Source: Bacteroidota bacterium (lineage in GTDB: Bacteria; Bacteroidota; Bacteroidia; Bacteroidales; PUMT01). Taken from it: 11,816 nt of DNA. This document shows positions 1-7,568 of the stretch, piece after piece. The stretch is taken from positions 1 to 11,816 of the forward strand of contig PXAP01000061.1 of the NCBI GenBank assembly GCA_003567115.1, written 5' to 3'. The number at the start of each line of letters is the position of its first letter. Position 1 is the first letter of the stretch. The translations under genes were made by a program, and so were the position numbers. Under the pieces are notes generated by a model, which made no database searches, was not told the DNA's origin, and saw only the letters and a list, made by a program, of their open reading frames with translations.

Positions 1-86
1 TGTTCATCAAAGACTTCGCGGATCAATAAGGCGAGATGAGGATTATCTTCCTTCTTTATTTCTCTGATAAAAACCTGATTGCTCAT
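1..86 (-). CDS. GNAT-type N-acetyltransferase, N-terminal fragment (truncated by window edge)
   Basis: An ATG at 84-86 on the minus strand opens a frame that stays open to the window edge (28 full codons). The peptide begins MSNQVFIREIKKEDNPHLAL and continues with LIREVFDE. The pattern 'IR.i...D...ia.LIR.vf.E' is how the N-terminal strand and first helix of many GCN5-related acetyltransferases of Bacteroidota begin. Such enzymes transfer an acetyl group from acetyl-CoA to an amine in the cytoplasm; the substrate cannot be told here. The acetyl-CoA binding motif (Q/RxxGxG/A) would lie outside the window, so the family call rests on the N-terminus alone. There is no clear Shine-Dalgarno sequence upstream. 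It is co-oriented with, and downstream of, the PQQ-propeller gene, 148 bp from that gene's stop. Confidence 0.6.
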   Translation of the reverse strand, partial: MSNQVFIREIKKEDNPHLALLIREVFDE

Positions 87-234
87 TTACGACAGGTAAT
101 TGATAATTAATTTAACAGCTGAACTCAATTGATTATGAGGCATAGATTCTATCCATCAAAAAACAACATAATCCCTTCACTGGCAGTACAATAACGCCGA
201 AGAAAGTGATTTGGCGGACTGGATAAATGAATTA

Positions 235-1476
235 TCATTCTGAAATATCAAACACAACCATAGCGTGGCCTCTTCTTACATACAATCTTCCTTCGTGGAT
301 TACCGGGTGCGAAAAATGCTGGCCTGTCCCTATATGATCGATGCTGGCCTGGCTGATAATCTCCATTCCCCCGGGATCGGGCCTTGAAAGTGCCAGTTCA
401 CCTCTTTCAGTGTAATAGTATAATTTTCCATCGGCATAAATAACTACTCCCCTGTCAATATCTCTCGAAGACCAGACAGGCTCACCGGTTTCCCGGTCCA
501 TGCAATACCACCTTCGGCCTACATAAACAGCGGTGTAAATGTGATTATCAACAATAATTGCTCCGCCATGCATGGGATTGATCTCCTTGTTTTCCCATAC
601 CGGCTCTATATGACTTCCGTCGGAACTGAGCCTGAGTTTCACGCTGCCTGCTTCGTCAGTGCTGAAAGCGTAGATATGCCCATCCCTGTATATGGGTGTG
701 TTGGCATGTATTGAATGGCGGTTGGTGAATGAGTATGACCAGAGGAATTCACCGTTTTCAGCATCGAGACCGACAATCCCACCTGCCATTTTGGTAACAA
801 ACAGCTTTCTTTCAGGCAATTCAACAATCAGGGGTGAACAGTAGGCTGACAGTTCGCCTGTGCCCGTTCCCGTGCTCGACCAGATAATCTCGCCGGTAAA
901 CCTGTTAAGGGCCACGATATTGTGTTTCCTGCCGCCGGGTGCAAAAAACACCTTGTTTCCGTCAATCAGCAGGTTTTCGGTTTTGCCCCACCGGATATTG
1001 CTGCCACCAAAATCATCAGTTGCATCTCTTGACCAGATCTCTTTACCTGTGTCAGCTTCAAGGCACATTATTTTTCCCATTCCGCTTACCAGGTACAGCA
1101 GGTTATCTACGACAAGCGGCGTTGACCTGCTGCCGGGATAGGACCTGCGGAATTCAGGCCCGTAATCATACTGGTTCAATAACTCACCATCTTTGCTGAA
1201 TATGAAAACATAGCCCGTTCGATCTATCATCCCCGAAAGGTAAATCTTCCCGTTTGAAAAAGAAGGCGATGAATATCCATGCCCGATCCCATCTGTTGTC
1301 CACAGCACATCCGGGCCCTGTTCAGGCCACTCTTTTAACAATCCGGTCTCATGATATATTCCGTTTCTGCCGGGGCCGCTCCATGATGATTTTATTTGTG
1401 AAAAAACTGAGGTCGATACAACCGTTATGAAAAAACAAAACACAACTATAGTTCTCATCTGATGAAATTTAAACAT
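235..1476 (-). CDS. Secreted PQQ-like beta-propeller repeat protein
   Basis: A 413-residue exported protein built of WD/PQQ-type propeller blades. The N-terminus has a hydrophobic signal peptide (about residues 9-26, ending near SVFSQ). The first blade carries the motif W-x-GPGRNGIY, common to the secreted PQQ-propeller family (compare the BamB and quinoprotein dehydrogenase folds). Repeated 'dG.iYl....g.l..ld..TGe.vWs' units follow, for example ADTGKEIWSR, RFTGEIIWSS, AENGEFLWSY and RETGEPVWSS, giving seven or eight blades over roughly residues 45-413. No quinoprotein catalytic or haem-binding motif (CxxCH) is visible, so a binding or structural role in the periplasm or outside the cell is as likely as an enzyme. 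The start is taken at MFKFHQ (1474-1476); a second in-frame ATG at 1456-1458 (MRTIVV) gives an equally good signal peptide. It is divergent from the GH2-like gene across 283 bp, so shared regulation is possible but unproven. Confidence 0.85.
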   Translation of the reverse strand: MFKFHQMRTIVVFCFFITVVSTSVFSQIKSSWSGPGRNGIYHETGLLKEWPEQGPDVLWTTDGIGHGYSSPSFSNGKIYLSGMIDRTGYVFIFSKDGELLNQYDYGPEFRRSYPGSRSTPLVVDNLLYLVSGMGKIMCLEADTGKEIWSRDATDDFGGSNIRWGKTENLLIDGNKVFFAPGGRKHNIVALNRFTGEIIWSSTGTGTGELSAYCSPLIVELPERKLFVTKMAGGIVGLDAENGEFLWSYSFTNRHSIHANTPIYRDGHIYAFSTDEAGSVKLRLSSDGSHIEPVWENKEINPMHGGAIIVDNHIYTAVYVGRRWYCMDRETGEPVWSSRDIDRGVVIYADGKLYYYTERGELALSRPDPGGMEIISQASIDHIGTGQHFSHPVIHEGRLYVRRGHAMVVFDISE

Positions 1477-1566
1477 TATAACTCTTTAGTCGTAAAATTA
1501 ATTCTGCAGATTGCAACCTGAATTGGCCAAATTAAAAAAAAATACTGTTATCTAATAATACCGGAA

Positions 1567-1574
1567 TATATTTG
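1567..1574 (+). promoter_or_regulatory. Possible Bacteroidota -7 box (TATATTTG) upstream of the GH2-like gene
   Basis: TATATTTG matches the TAnnTTTG consensus of the Bacteroidota primary sigma factor. It lies in the divergent intergenic region 186 bp before the ATG of the GH2-like gene. There is no good TTTG-like -33 element 19-21 bp upstream, and the 5' leader would be long (about 180 nt), so this may be a chance match. Confidence 0.25.
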
Positions 1575-1759
1575 TCACTGCCACCTAAACCCATCAATAG
1601 TATAACCCCATGCATTTCAGGGAATAGTAATATTTTTTAGCATATATGTTTTTCCGGCAAAGCCACGCAAGTATATTACGTCGCTATGAGGGTGCAGGCT
1701 ATAAGGTCAGCCAAAATTTGTATTTTTATCGGTAAAAGGTGATCTAAAACAATATTAAA

Positions 1760-4700
1760 ATGGGAGCCAATTATTTTTTTCTTTTCACCTGCATCTTTCT
1801 GCTGACCAATAACCCCTTGTCAGCCAAAGGTATGCAGACCGGCGATGAACGGGAAATATCACGCGCATTTGAACTCCGGTTCGTAACAGATAACCCTGAA
1901 GCTGATGGAGAGACTGATTTCAAGGGCGAAACAGAAATATTTGATCTTGAGGAGAGAATAGGGTACCTCCGTAACTGGGCTGATTACGGCCGCCACTTTT
2001 TTAATGATCCTGAGCTTGACAGGATTGTGGTTACTGGCGAGGAGGTTGAAGCTGTACTGGGCAGCCTTAAGCCCCAGCCACTGCCGGAAGTGCGCACCAC
2101 GATCAGGCTGGACAACTGGGTGTATCTTGGTTACAGGGAAGGCCAGAGAGAGGAAGAACTGGAACAGGCAAGGCTCTGGAATGAACAGGAAGGAGTTGTT
2201 ATCGATAACGGGAAAATGACCCTTTCGGGGAACAGCTTCAGGGCTGGCTTTGACGATCAGTCCTGGAGGTTCAGGCTCTCCTGGGAAGCGATGGTACCGG
2301 AAACTCCCGGAAGGGTCACCTTTAACCTGTCTGATCATATAACATTAGGGTTCAACGATGATGGCCGTTTTTTTTACGTTGTTGACGGCACGGAGATCCC
2401 TGCCGGGTATTACACACCTGGCGAGGTTTACCTGTTTGAGGTTGAGGTGGACGCCAACGGGGGCCTGACGCCTGATTATGAAAGGACCGATGTGGAGGCA
2501 TCGAGCCAGATAGCCATTGACCCTGAAACACACAGGTACCATAAGCGGCACCACCCTGCAGTCTACGCAGCACATGGATGGAACTTCTGGTCGGCCGAAG
2601 ACACCGGATATCCGCAGTGGATATCATTCAGGCTCAAAGAGGAGAAGCTGCTTACCGGTGCTGAACTTACATTCCGCGTTGACGAAGGCAGGCGCTATTA
2701 TTTCAGGGTGGAGACATCTGATGACAACCGTCGCTGGAGGAGTGTCACAGGCGATGAATTGTCATCAGCCGGGCAGTTCACAAACGTGGTCTTCAGCAAG
2801 CCTGAGAAAGCAAGATATGTTAGGATATTATTTACCGGCAGTGAACCGGCCGGCAGACCCGCGGCCCTGGCAATGGCCGGGTTTTATGATGAGAACGGCC
2901 GGGTTCAGCTGGCTGACGACAAACCTTTCGAAGGCAGGTATAATTTTAGTGTAGACGGGAAGCGGTATGCTGATTACGTGCCTTTTTCCCATCAGGGAGA
3001 CGGAGAGATCGCTGTTTTCAATTCATTGAAGGTTGATGCCGGAGGAGAAGCTGAAATATACAGTATTTGGGGAGTTGGATATGACCAGGTAACCGGGCGT
3101 GATGTCAGGACTCACCCGTTCAATATCAATACTTTCATTGATCCCGGTTTTAGTGCCAGGCCCGATCCGGCCGGTTTTGAAAATCAGGGGTACGATGACA
3201 CCAGCTGGCAACCAGTTCCTTATAACCGTTATGCTCATGGAGGTGAGAGAAGGAAGGGCGAATCCCTTTACCTGCGGCATAAGGTTGATATCGGCCAGGC
3301 TGAGAGGGCAGTTATGAATATTGAAACGGTACGGCCCTCTGCCGATGTCTATATTAACGGGGTACATCTGGCAACAGTGGGGCGCTACCCTGAAAAGCTC
3401 GATATAACGAACAAACTTGTGCCCGAACAGGAAAACCTTGTTGCATTGAGAGTTGATCCCTATAGTGTTGATGAGGTAAGGCATCATATGAGTTCCGATC
3501 CTCATACCGGGTGGTTTGCCGGACTCATTGATATAGAATTGACGGGCAGGGTGTTTATAGATGATGTTTTTGCATATACCGAAAGTGTAGGCGACCCGGC
3601 GGTATTGCGCCTGCAGGTGATGGCCTCGTCAGCATCTGACCGGCCTTTCGAAGGAGAGATGATCACGAGGGTTTATCCCTGGTATCCTCACGAATCGTCT
3701 GTTGTTGCAGCCGAATCCTCCGTTGCCGTCAGACTGGCGGCAGGTCATGCCCGGAATCTTGAAACCGCTGTCTCTGTCCCCTCTCCCGAGCTATGGACAT
3801 TCAGCAACCCGAACCTTTACAAGGTTCAGGTTATCCTGAAAGATAAGAACGGCAAGCCGGTTGATGATTTTGTCCTTACAACCGGGCTGCGTACCGTTAG
3901 CCAGGATGGCGGGACATTCAGGATAAACGGCAGTCCGGAGATGCTTAACGGACCGCTGCTGTTCGGCTTCCACTACCCGTTGGAGCATATTGCCCAATGG
4001 ATGTTCAGTCCCCCAAAGCAACGGTGGATACATGATATATTACTGACCAAAAAGATGAACGGCAATACTCTCCGCATGTCGGTGCACGACCGCAGGGTCG
4101 CAGGCGTAAATGACCGGAGGCTGGCGCAGATTGGCGACCAGGTGGGTATAATGTTCATGTGGCAGACCCCGGTATGGGTCCGCGAAGGCACTGCCGATGA
4201 TTTTGATTTTTATGGAGTGCCCCTGTATGTAAGGGAAGTCCGTAACCATCCCAGTATAGTGATGTGGCAGCCCGGGAATCACCCTTCGCCGCATTACAGC
4301 ATGGACTGGTTCCAGGCAGTGCATGATGCTTTTGCAGAAGTTGACCATACCAGGCTGATATCTCCCTCGGCTGATATGTCGAGAATGCAGGGTGACTTTA
4401 AAAAAAGGATAGGTGATACCTGGCGTCCTGCCGATGATGATACTACCTATCCGGCATGGACCTCCCCACTTCTTGCCAGGGGCACCATGGAGCAGGTGCT
4501 GGCATACGGACAGGACTGGTCCGATCTGAGAAATTTCCCGGGTATGCATGGTTACAGGGGAATGGAGCTTGAGGTACGGACAGAGTACCTCACCAGTAAA
4601 ACACATGCCTGGTTTGATTTTGAAAGTGAGGAGACCATTGCACAGCCAAACTGGAACCTGACCCGGGGCAAACCCTATCATAAAATGTACTCCTATGAGA

Positions 4701-5206
4701 TCAATTATGATGTTGGGAGTATCGGCCGGAAGCTCCGTTTTGATGAATGGAGAGAGAGCCAGGCCTGGCAGGCAATAAGTGCCTATGAAGCCTACCGCAA
4801 GAAGAGGTGGCTGGGGTTTGACGGGATGAACTGGTGCCCCCTGAGAGGCGGAGGCAACACAGCAACTTACATGAAACCGCTGCTCGACTATCATAATCAT
4901 CCCAAACTCTCATATTATGCCATGCAGATGGTTTTCCAGCCGGTACTGGCCGGCAGCCGGAATGTTGATATTGCCTACGGTCCGAATGATGAAATACCCG
5001 TGATGATTATGAACCTGGGGAGAACGAGGATCGTTGATGTGTTGGTCAGGGTCAAAAATATGGATGGCGAAACTATGGCTCAAAAGATCTACAGGGATAT
5101 TGAGCTATCTGATGGCAAGGGTGTTGTTGAGCTGGGAACATGGATGCCCGGCCTTGAACCCGAAAGGTACTATGCCTTTGAATATATTGTACTCTGTGCC
5201 GAATAA
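1760..5206 (+). CDS. Large secreted glycoside hydrolase family 2-like protein with discoidin-like domain; altered acid/base site
   Basis: A 1148-residue protein with a signal peptide (residues 1-23, ending LSAKG). In order, the regions are: an unassigned N-terminal part (about 40-260); a discoidin/F5-8-type beta domain (about 270-377, with NFWSAED, YYFRVETSDD and ARYVRILF); a GH2 jelly-roll sugar-binding domain (about 460-596, with YLRHKVDI, ADVYINGVHLATVG and TGWFAGLIDIELTG); a GH2 immunoglobulin-like domain (about 598-712); and a TIM barrel (about 715-1060) starting at FRINGSPEMLNG. The barrel has the family signature RNHPSIVMW (828-836), but it is followed by QPGNH rather than the usual SLGNE, so His841 sits where the GH2 acid/base Glu is expected. 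Acidic residues in FDFESEE (952-958) lie where a nucleophile might be. The tail (about 1065-1148) looks Ig-like. It probably acts on, or binds, a polysaccharide outside the cytoplasm. Substrate and activity are unknown, and it could be a pseudo-enzyme or a divergent family. There is no Shine-Dalgarno, only an A/T-rich stretch before the ATG. Confidence 0.8.
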   Translation: MGANYFFLFTCIFLLTNNPLSAKGMQTGDEREISRAFELRFVTDNPEADGETDFKGETEIFDLEERIGYLRNWADYGRHFFNDPELDRIVVTGEEVEAVLGSLKPQPLPEVRTTIRLDNWVYLGYREGQREEELEQARLWNEQEGVVIDNGKMTLSGNSFRAGFDDQSWRFRLSWEAMVPETPGRVTFNLSDHITLGFNDDGRFFYVVDGTEIPAGYYTPGEVYLFEVEVDANGGLTPDYERTDVEASSQIAIDPETHRYHKRHHPAVYAAHGWNFWSAEDTGYPQWISFRLKEEKLLTGAELTFRVDEGRRYYFRVETSDDNRRWRSVTGDELSSAGQFTNVVFSKPEKARYVRILFTGSEPAGRPAALAMAGFYDENGRVQLADDKPFEGRYNFSVDGKRYADYVPFSHQGDGEIAVFNSLKVDAGGEAEIYSIWGVGYDQVTGRDVRTHPFNINTFIDPGFSARPDPAGFENQGYDDTSWQPVPYNRYAHGGERRKGESLYLRHKVDIGQAERAVMNIETVRPSADVYINGVHLATVGRYPEKLDITNKLVPEQENLVALRVDPYSVDEVRHHMSSDPHTGWFAGLIDIELTGRVFIDDVFAYTESVGDPAVLRLQVMASSASDRPFEGEMITRVYPWYPHESSVVAAESSVAVRLAAGHARNLETAVSVPSPELWTFSNPNLYKVQVILKDKNGKPVDDFVLTTGLRTVSQDGGTFRINGSPEMLNGPLLFGFHYPLEHIAQWMFSPPKQRWIHDILLTKKMNGNTLRMSVHDRRVAGVNDRRLAQIGDQVGIMFMWQTPVWVREGTADDFDFYGVPLYVREVRNHPSIVMWQPGNHPSPHYSMDWFQAVHDAFAEVDHTRLISPSADMSRMQGDFKKRIGDTWRPADDDTTYPAWTSPLLARGTMEQVLAYGQDWSDLRNFPGMHGYRGMELEVRTEYLTSKTHAWFDFESEETIAQPNWNLTRGKPYHKMYSYEINYDVGSIGRKLRFDEWRESQAWQAISAYEAYRKKRWLGFDGMNWCPLRGGGNTATYMKPLLDYHNHPKLSYYAMQMVFQPVLAGSRNVDIAYGPNDEIPVMIMNLGRTRIVDVLVRVKNMDGETMAQKIYRDIELSDGKGVVELGTWMPGLEPERYYAFEYIVLCAE

Positions 5207-5222
5207 ATAAAAATACATTAAT

Positions 5223-5429
5223 ATGTCAAAGTGGTTGATCATTGCAGGTATTATTTTGATTGTTATCGGACTGCTGCTGCACTATGCCCCGGGTGCGTTA
5301 AGCTGGTTTGGAAAGCTTCCGGGCGACATACGCATTGAAACGGAAAGGACAAGGATCTACATCCCCATCACATCTATGATACTTATCAGCCTTGTCCTTT
5401 CACTCCTTATAAGGTTGTTCAGGAGTTAG
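5223..5429 (+). CDS. DUF2905 family small membrane protein
   Basis: A 68-residue protein with two hydrophobic helices (about residues 4-24 and 48-65) joined by a short segment carrying GALSWFGKLPGDIRIE and a basic TRIYIPITSM stretch. That layout, 'W.GrLPGDi.ie......yiPi.s.iliS', is the hallmark of the DUF2905 family, found widely as one short ORF in bacteria. It should sit in the inner membrane; its function is unknown. The ATG follows the GH2-like stop by 16 bp, so it may be cotranscribed with that gene, and its own stop is 30 bp before rarA. The context tells little about its role. The length is normal for the family. Confidence 0.85.
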   Translation: MSKWLIIAGIILIVIGLLLHYAPGALSWFGKLPGDIRIETERTRIYIPITSMILISLVLSLLIRLFRS

Positions 5430-5447
5430 ATAATGTATAAACATCAT

Positions 5448-5455
5448 TAACTTTG
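5448..5455 (+). promoter_or_regulatory. Probable Bacteroidota -7 promoter box (TAACTTTG) directly before rarA
   Basis: TAACTTTG followed by CA matches the TAnnTTTG consensus exactly and ends 4 bp before the rarA ATG at 5460. The family's usual geometry puts the start of transcription only a few bases after the box, so the mRNA would be leaderless or nearly so. The -33 region is weak (TTAG at 5426-5429, spacer 18). No Shine-Dalgarno is present before rarA, which fits a leaderless start. Confidence 0.55.
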
Positions 5456-5459
5456 CAGT

Positions 5460-6740
5460 ATGAATTATAACCAGCCTCTTGCCGAACGCATGCGCCCGAA
5501 AACCCTCGGGGATTTTGCGGGTCAGCAGCATCTTGCCGGAAAGAATTCCCCGATAAGGAAATTAATAGAATCCGGCAAAGTGCCTTCTATGATCCTTTGG
5601 GGACCGCCCGGGGTAGGTAAGATCACGCTTGCGCGGATAATCTCGAACACGCTCGAGAGGCCCTTCTATACCCTCAGCGCTGTGCACTCTGGTGTCAAGG
5701 ATGTGAGGGAGGCGATCGAAAAGGCGAAAAAGCAGCAGTTCTTCAACAGGCCCAACGCCATACTTTTTATCGACGAGATACACCGGTTCAGCAAGTCGCA
5801 GCAGGACTCGCTGCTCAGCGCGGTAGAGCAGGGTATTATAACCCTTATCGGTGCCACTACCGAAAATCCCTCTTTCGAGGTGATATCCCCCCTCCTATCC
5901 CGCTGTCAGGTCTACATTCTGAAGCCGCTCGAAAAAGAGGAACTGCTAAGGCTACTGGACAGGGCGCTTAAGAATGATGTGATGTTAAAGGAGCGGGAGA
6001 TCAGGGTCACAGAGCATGAGGCGCTGCTGAGGTATTCGGGCGGCGATGCCCGCAAACTGTATAACCTGGTGGAGCTGGTAGTGACGAGCGAGGATGATGG
6101 TACTGTTGAGATAACGAACGAGAAGGTCCTTGAAAAGCTGCAGGAGAACATGGCGCTGTATGACAAGAGCGGCGAGCAGCATTACGACATCATCTCCGCC
6201 TTTATCAAGTCCGTCCGCGGAAGCGATCCTAACGCAGCGGTCTATTGGCTTGCGAGAATGCTTGAGGGCGGAGAGGATATCAAGTTCATTGCAAGACGGC
6301 TTGTTATTCTAGCGGCAGAAGATATCGGACTGGCAAACCCCAATGCTTTACTTCTGGCCACCAACTGCTTTCAGGCAGTGTCGATGATCGGTATGCCGGA
6401 GGCGAGGATCATTCTTTCAGAGACGGCTATATATCTTGCAACTTCGCCAAAAAGCAATTCGGCCTACATGGCTATTGACGATGCGCTGGAGCTGGTGAGG
6501 AAGACAGGCGACCTGCCGGTTCCGCTCAATATCAGGAATGCCCCCACAAAGCTTATGAAGGACCTGGGGTACGGAAAGGATTATAAGTATGCCCACAGCT
6601 ATGACGGCAATTTTGCCAGGGAGGAGTTCCTTCCGGAGGAAATAAAAGGCAGGAAGATCTACCAGCCGCAGGAAAACGCCCGGGAGAAAGAGATATCGTC
6701 GATGCTTAAAAAATGGTGGAAAGACTTCTACAATTATTGA
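5460..6740 (+). CDS. rarA: Replication-associated recombination protein A (RarA/MgsA), AAA+ ATPase
   Basis: A 426-residue cytoplasmic AAA+ ATPase of the clamp-loader clade, which acts at stalled replication forks and single-strand gaps as a homotetramer. The N-terminus PLAERMRPKTLGDFAGQQHL is typical. Walker A is GPPGVGKIT (48-56), Walker B is LFIDEIHRF (102-110), sensor 1 is Asn136 in GATTENPSF, an SRC segment near 145 carries the likely arginine finger, and sensor 2 is Arg198 in GGDARKL. The C-terminal MgsA domain ends with RNAPTKLMKDLGYGKDY and FLPEEIKGRKIYQP, as in complete RarA proteins, and the length is normal. The odd feature is Ile55 directly after the Walker A Lys54, where Thr or Ser is expected to coordinate magnesium. 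Codon choice looks more GC-rich than that of the genes to the right. The family assignment is very secure. Confidence 0.97.
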   Translation: MNYNQPLAERMRPKTLGDFAGQQHLAGKNSPIRKLIESGKVPSMILWGPPGVGKITLARIISNTLERPFYTLSAVHSGVKDVREAIEKAKKQQFFNRPNAILFIDEIHRFSKSQQDSLLSAVEQGIITLIGATTENPSFEVISPLLSRCQVYILKPLEKEELLRLLDRALKNDVMLKEREIRVTEHEALLRYSGGDARKLYNLVELVVTSEDDGTVEITNEKVLEKLQENMALYDKSGEQHYDIISAFIKSVRGSDPNAAVYWLARMLEGGEDIKFIARRLVILAAEDIGLANPNALLLATNCFQAVSMIGMPEARIILSETAIYLATSPKSNSAYMAIDDALELVRKTGDLPVPLNIRNAPTKLMKDLGYGKDYKYAHSYDGNFAREEFLPEEIKGRKIYQPQENAREKEISSMLKKWWKDFYNY

Positions 6741-6751
6741 ATCTCAAACCT

Positions 6752-6784
6752 TGAGCCCACTCTACAAAATATTTTTTGGGCAAA
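6752..6784 (+). repeat. Dispersed repeat copy 1 (insertion-sequence end-like), downstream of rarA
   Basis: A 33-bp stretch starting TGAGCCCACTCTACAAAATA matches 10395-10428 at about 28 positions with one single-base gap; the shared core is TGAGyCCACTCTAyAAA followed by a T run. It starts 11 bp after the rarA stop. The other copy also starts soon after a stop codon, on the same strand. It could be a leftover end of an insertion sequence or a shared 3' element. No inverted partner was found nearby. Confidence 0.55.
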
Positions 6785-6836
6785 TGACATTATCTACGGT
6801 ATTGGATAGTCCGATTTTAGCTAATTTTTTACCATG

Positions 6837-6876
6837 TAGAAAGTGTATTGATAAACTAGAAAGTATATTGATAAAC
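6837..6876 (+). repeat. Tandem duplication of a 20-bp unit upstream of the CoA-binding gene
   Basis: Two adjacent copies of TAGAAAGTGTATTGATAAAC occupy 6837-6856 and 6857-6876. They differ only at the ninth base (G6845 versus A6865). They lie 30 bp before the ATG at 6907, so a role as a paired regulator-binding site is possible; a simple slippage duplication is equally possible. Confidence 0.8.
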
Positions 6877-6906
6877 AACGTTAACTTAAGATACTGAATA
6901 ATCATT

Positions 6907-7350
6907 ATGAAAGAAAAAATTGACCGGTTCCTGGCATGCAAAAAATTTGCACTTGCCGGTGTTTCGAGAAACAAACATAAATTCGGAAATACTATATTCA
7001 AAGAGCTCAGGAAAAAGAATTTTGATATAGTGCCAGTCACTCCCAATATGGATAGCTTTCAGGGTGAGAAATGCTACCGGTCGGTCAAAGAACTTCCCCC
7101 TGATGTGGAAGCACTTATTATTGTTACAAAACCAGAAATAAGTTTGTCCTTATTGACGGAAGCATTTGATAAGGGCATCAAAAACATCTTCCTTCAGCAG
7201 GGAGCACAGAACAGGGAGATTGTTGAATATGCGGAAAGTAATGGTATCAACCTGATCTGCAAACACTGCATATTGATGTTTGCAGATCCTTCCGGTATAC
7301 ACAAATTCCATGAACGTATCTCTAAGTTTTTCGGGTTTTATCCCAAATGA
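6907..7350 (+). CDS. CoA-binding domain protein (CoA_binding_2 / YccU-like)
   Basis: A 147-residue protein that is a single Rossmann-like CoA-binding fold. The first strand and loop read FALAGVSRNKHKFGN (14-28), the second strand FDIVPVTPN, then the family patterns 'Y.Sv.eLP.dVe..iivt.Pe' (about 56-78), IFLQQGAQN (about 98-106) and 'G..lic.hCilMf' (about 118-130). These match the stand-alone proteins of succinyl-CoA synthetase alpha-subunit type, which bind CoA or a nucleotide in the cytoplasm and whose cellular role is not settled. The length is normal and no catalytic His of the ligase is present. It is separated from rarA by 166 bp holding the two repeats described here, and from kdsA by 218 bp, so it is probably its own transcription unit. 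A-rich sequence but no Shine-Dalgarno precedes the ATG. Confidence 0.9.
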   Translation: MKEKIDRFLACKKFALAGVSRNKHKFGNTIFKELRKKNFDIVPVTPNMDSFQGEKCYRSVKELPPDVEALIIVTKPEISLSLLTEAFDKGIKNIFLQQGAQNREIVEYAESNGINLICKHCILMFADPSGIHKFHERISKFFGFYPK

Positions 7351-7526
7351 ATTGTAAATTTGGCAACCGGTAAGCTTAAGCCTGCCATATTTGCCATAAT
7401 TTAATGTTGAGCTGAAACGAGCCATAAGCGAAATCTTGCATACACGTGCAAATGTATTGCATGGCGAGTTCCATCTGACCTTAATAAACACAATATAAAT
7501 AGAAAAGACCTTTAAAAAGCGCTGAT

Positions 7527-7534
7527 TACCTTTG
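7527..7534 (+). promoter_or_regulatory. Possible Bacteroidota -7 box (TACCTTTG) for kdsA
   Basis: TACCTTTG matches TAnnTTTG exactly and ends 34 bp before the kdsA ATG, which would give a leader of roughly 30 nt. No clear TTTG-like -33 element is seen 19-21 bp upstream, so support is moderate. Confidence 0.4.
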
Positions 7535-7568
7535 AAGCAAAAGAACTTCTTGATTAAAAGCGAATATA

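Noticed and set aside
172..243. Short open frame on the plus strand reading SLHWQYNNAEESDLADWINELSF then stop, overlapping the end of the propeller gene
   Set aside because: The peptide looks protein-like, but there is a stop just upstream at 169-171, no start codon and no continuation in the other frames. It is too short to call a gene remnant.
4040..4900. 286-codon minus-strand frame inside the GH2-like gene
   Set aside because: The plus strand here encodes the conserved TIM barrel; the antisense peptide is rich in Pro, His and Cys and matches nothing known.
6755..6781. GCCCA...TGGGC inverted repeat around a T run after rarA as a rho-independent terminator
   Set aside because: Only five base pairs with a loop of about 17 bases, and the T run is in the loop rather than after the stem. 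The similarity to 10395-10428 explains the region better.
7436..7451. Small hairpin TTGCA-N6-TGCAA between the CoA-binding gene and kdsA
   Set aside because: The stem is five base pairs with no T run after it, so it is too weak for a terminator and has no matching operator family.
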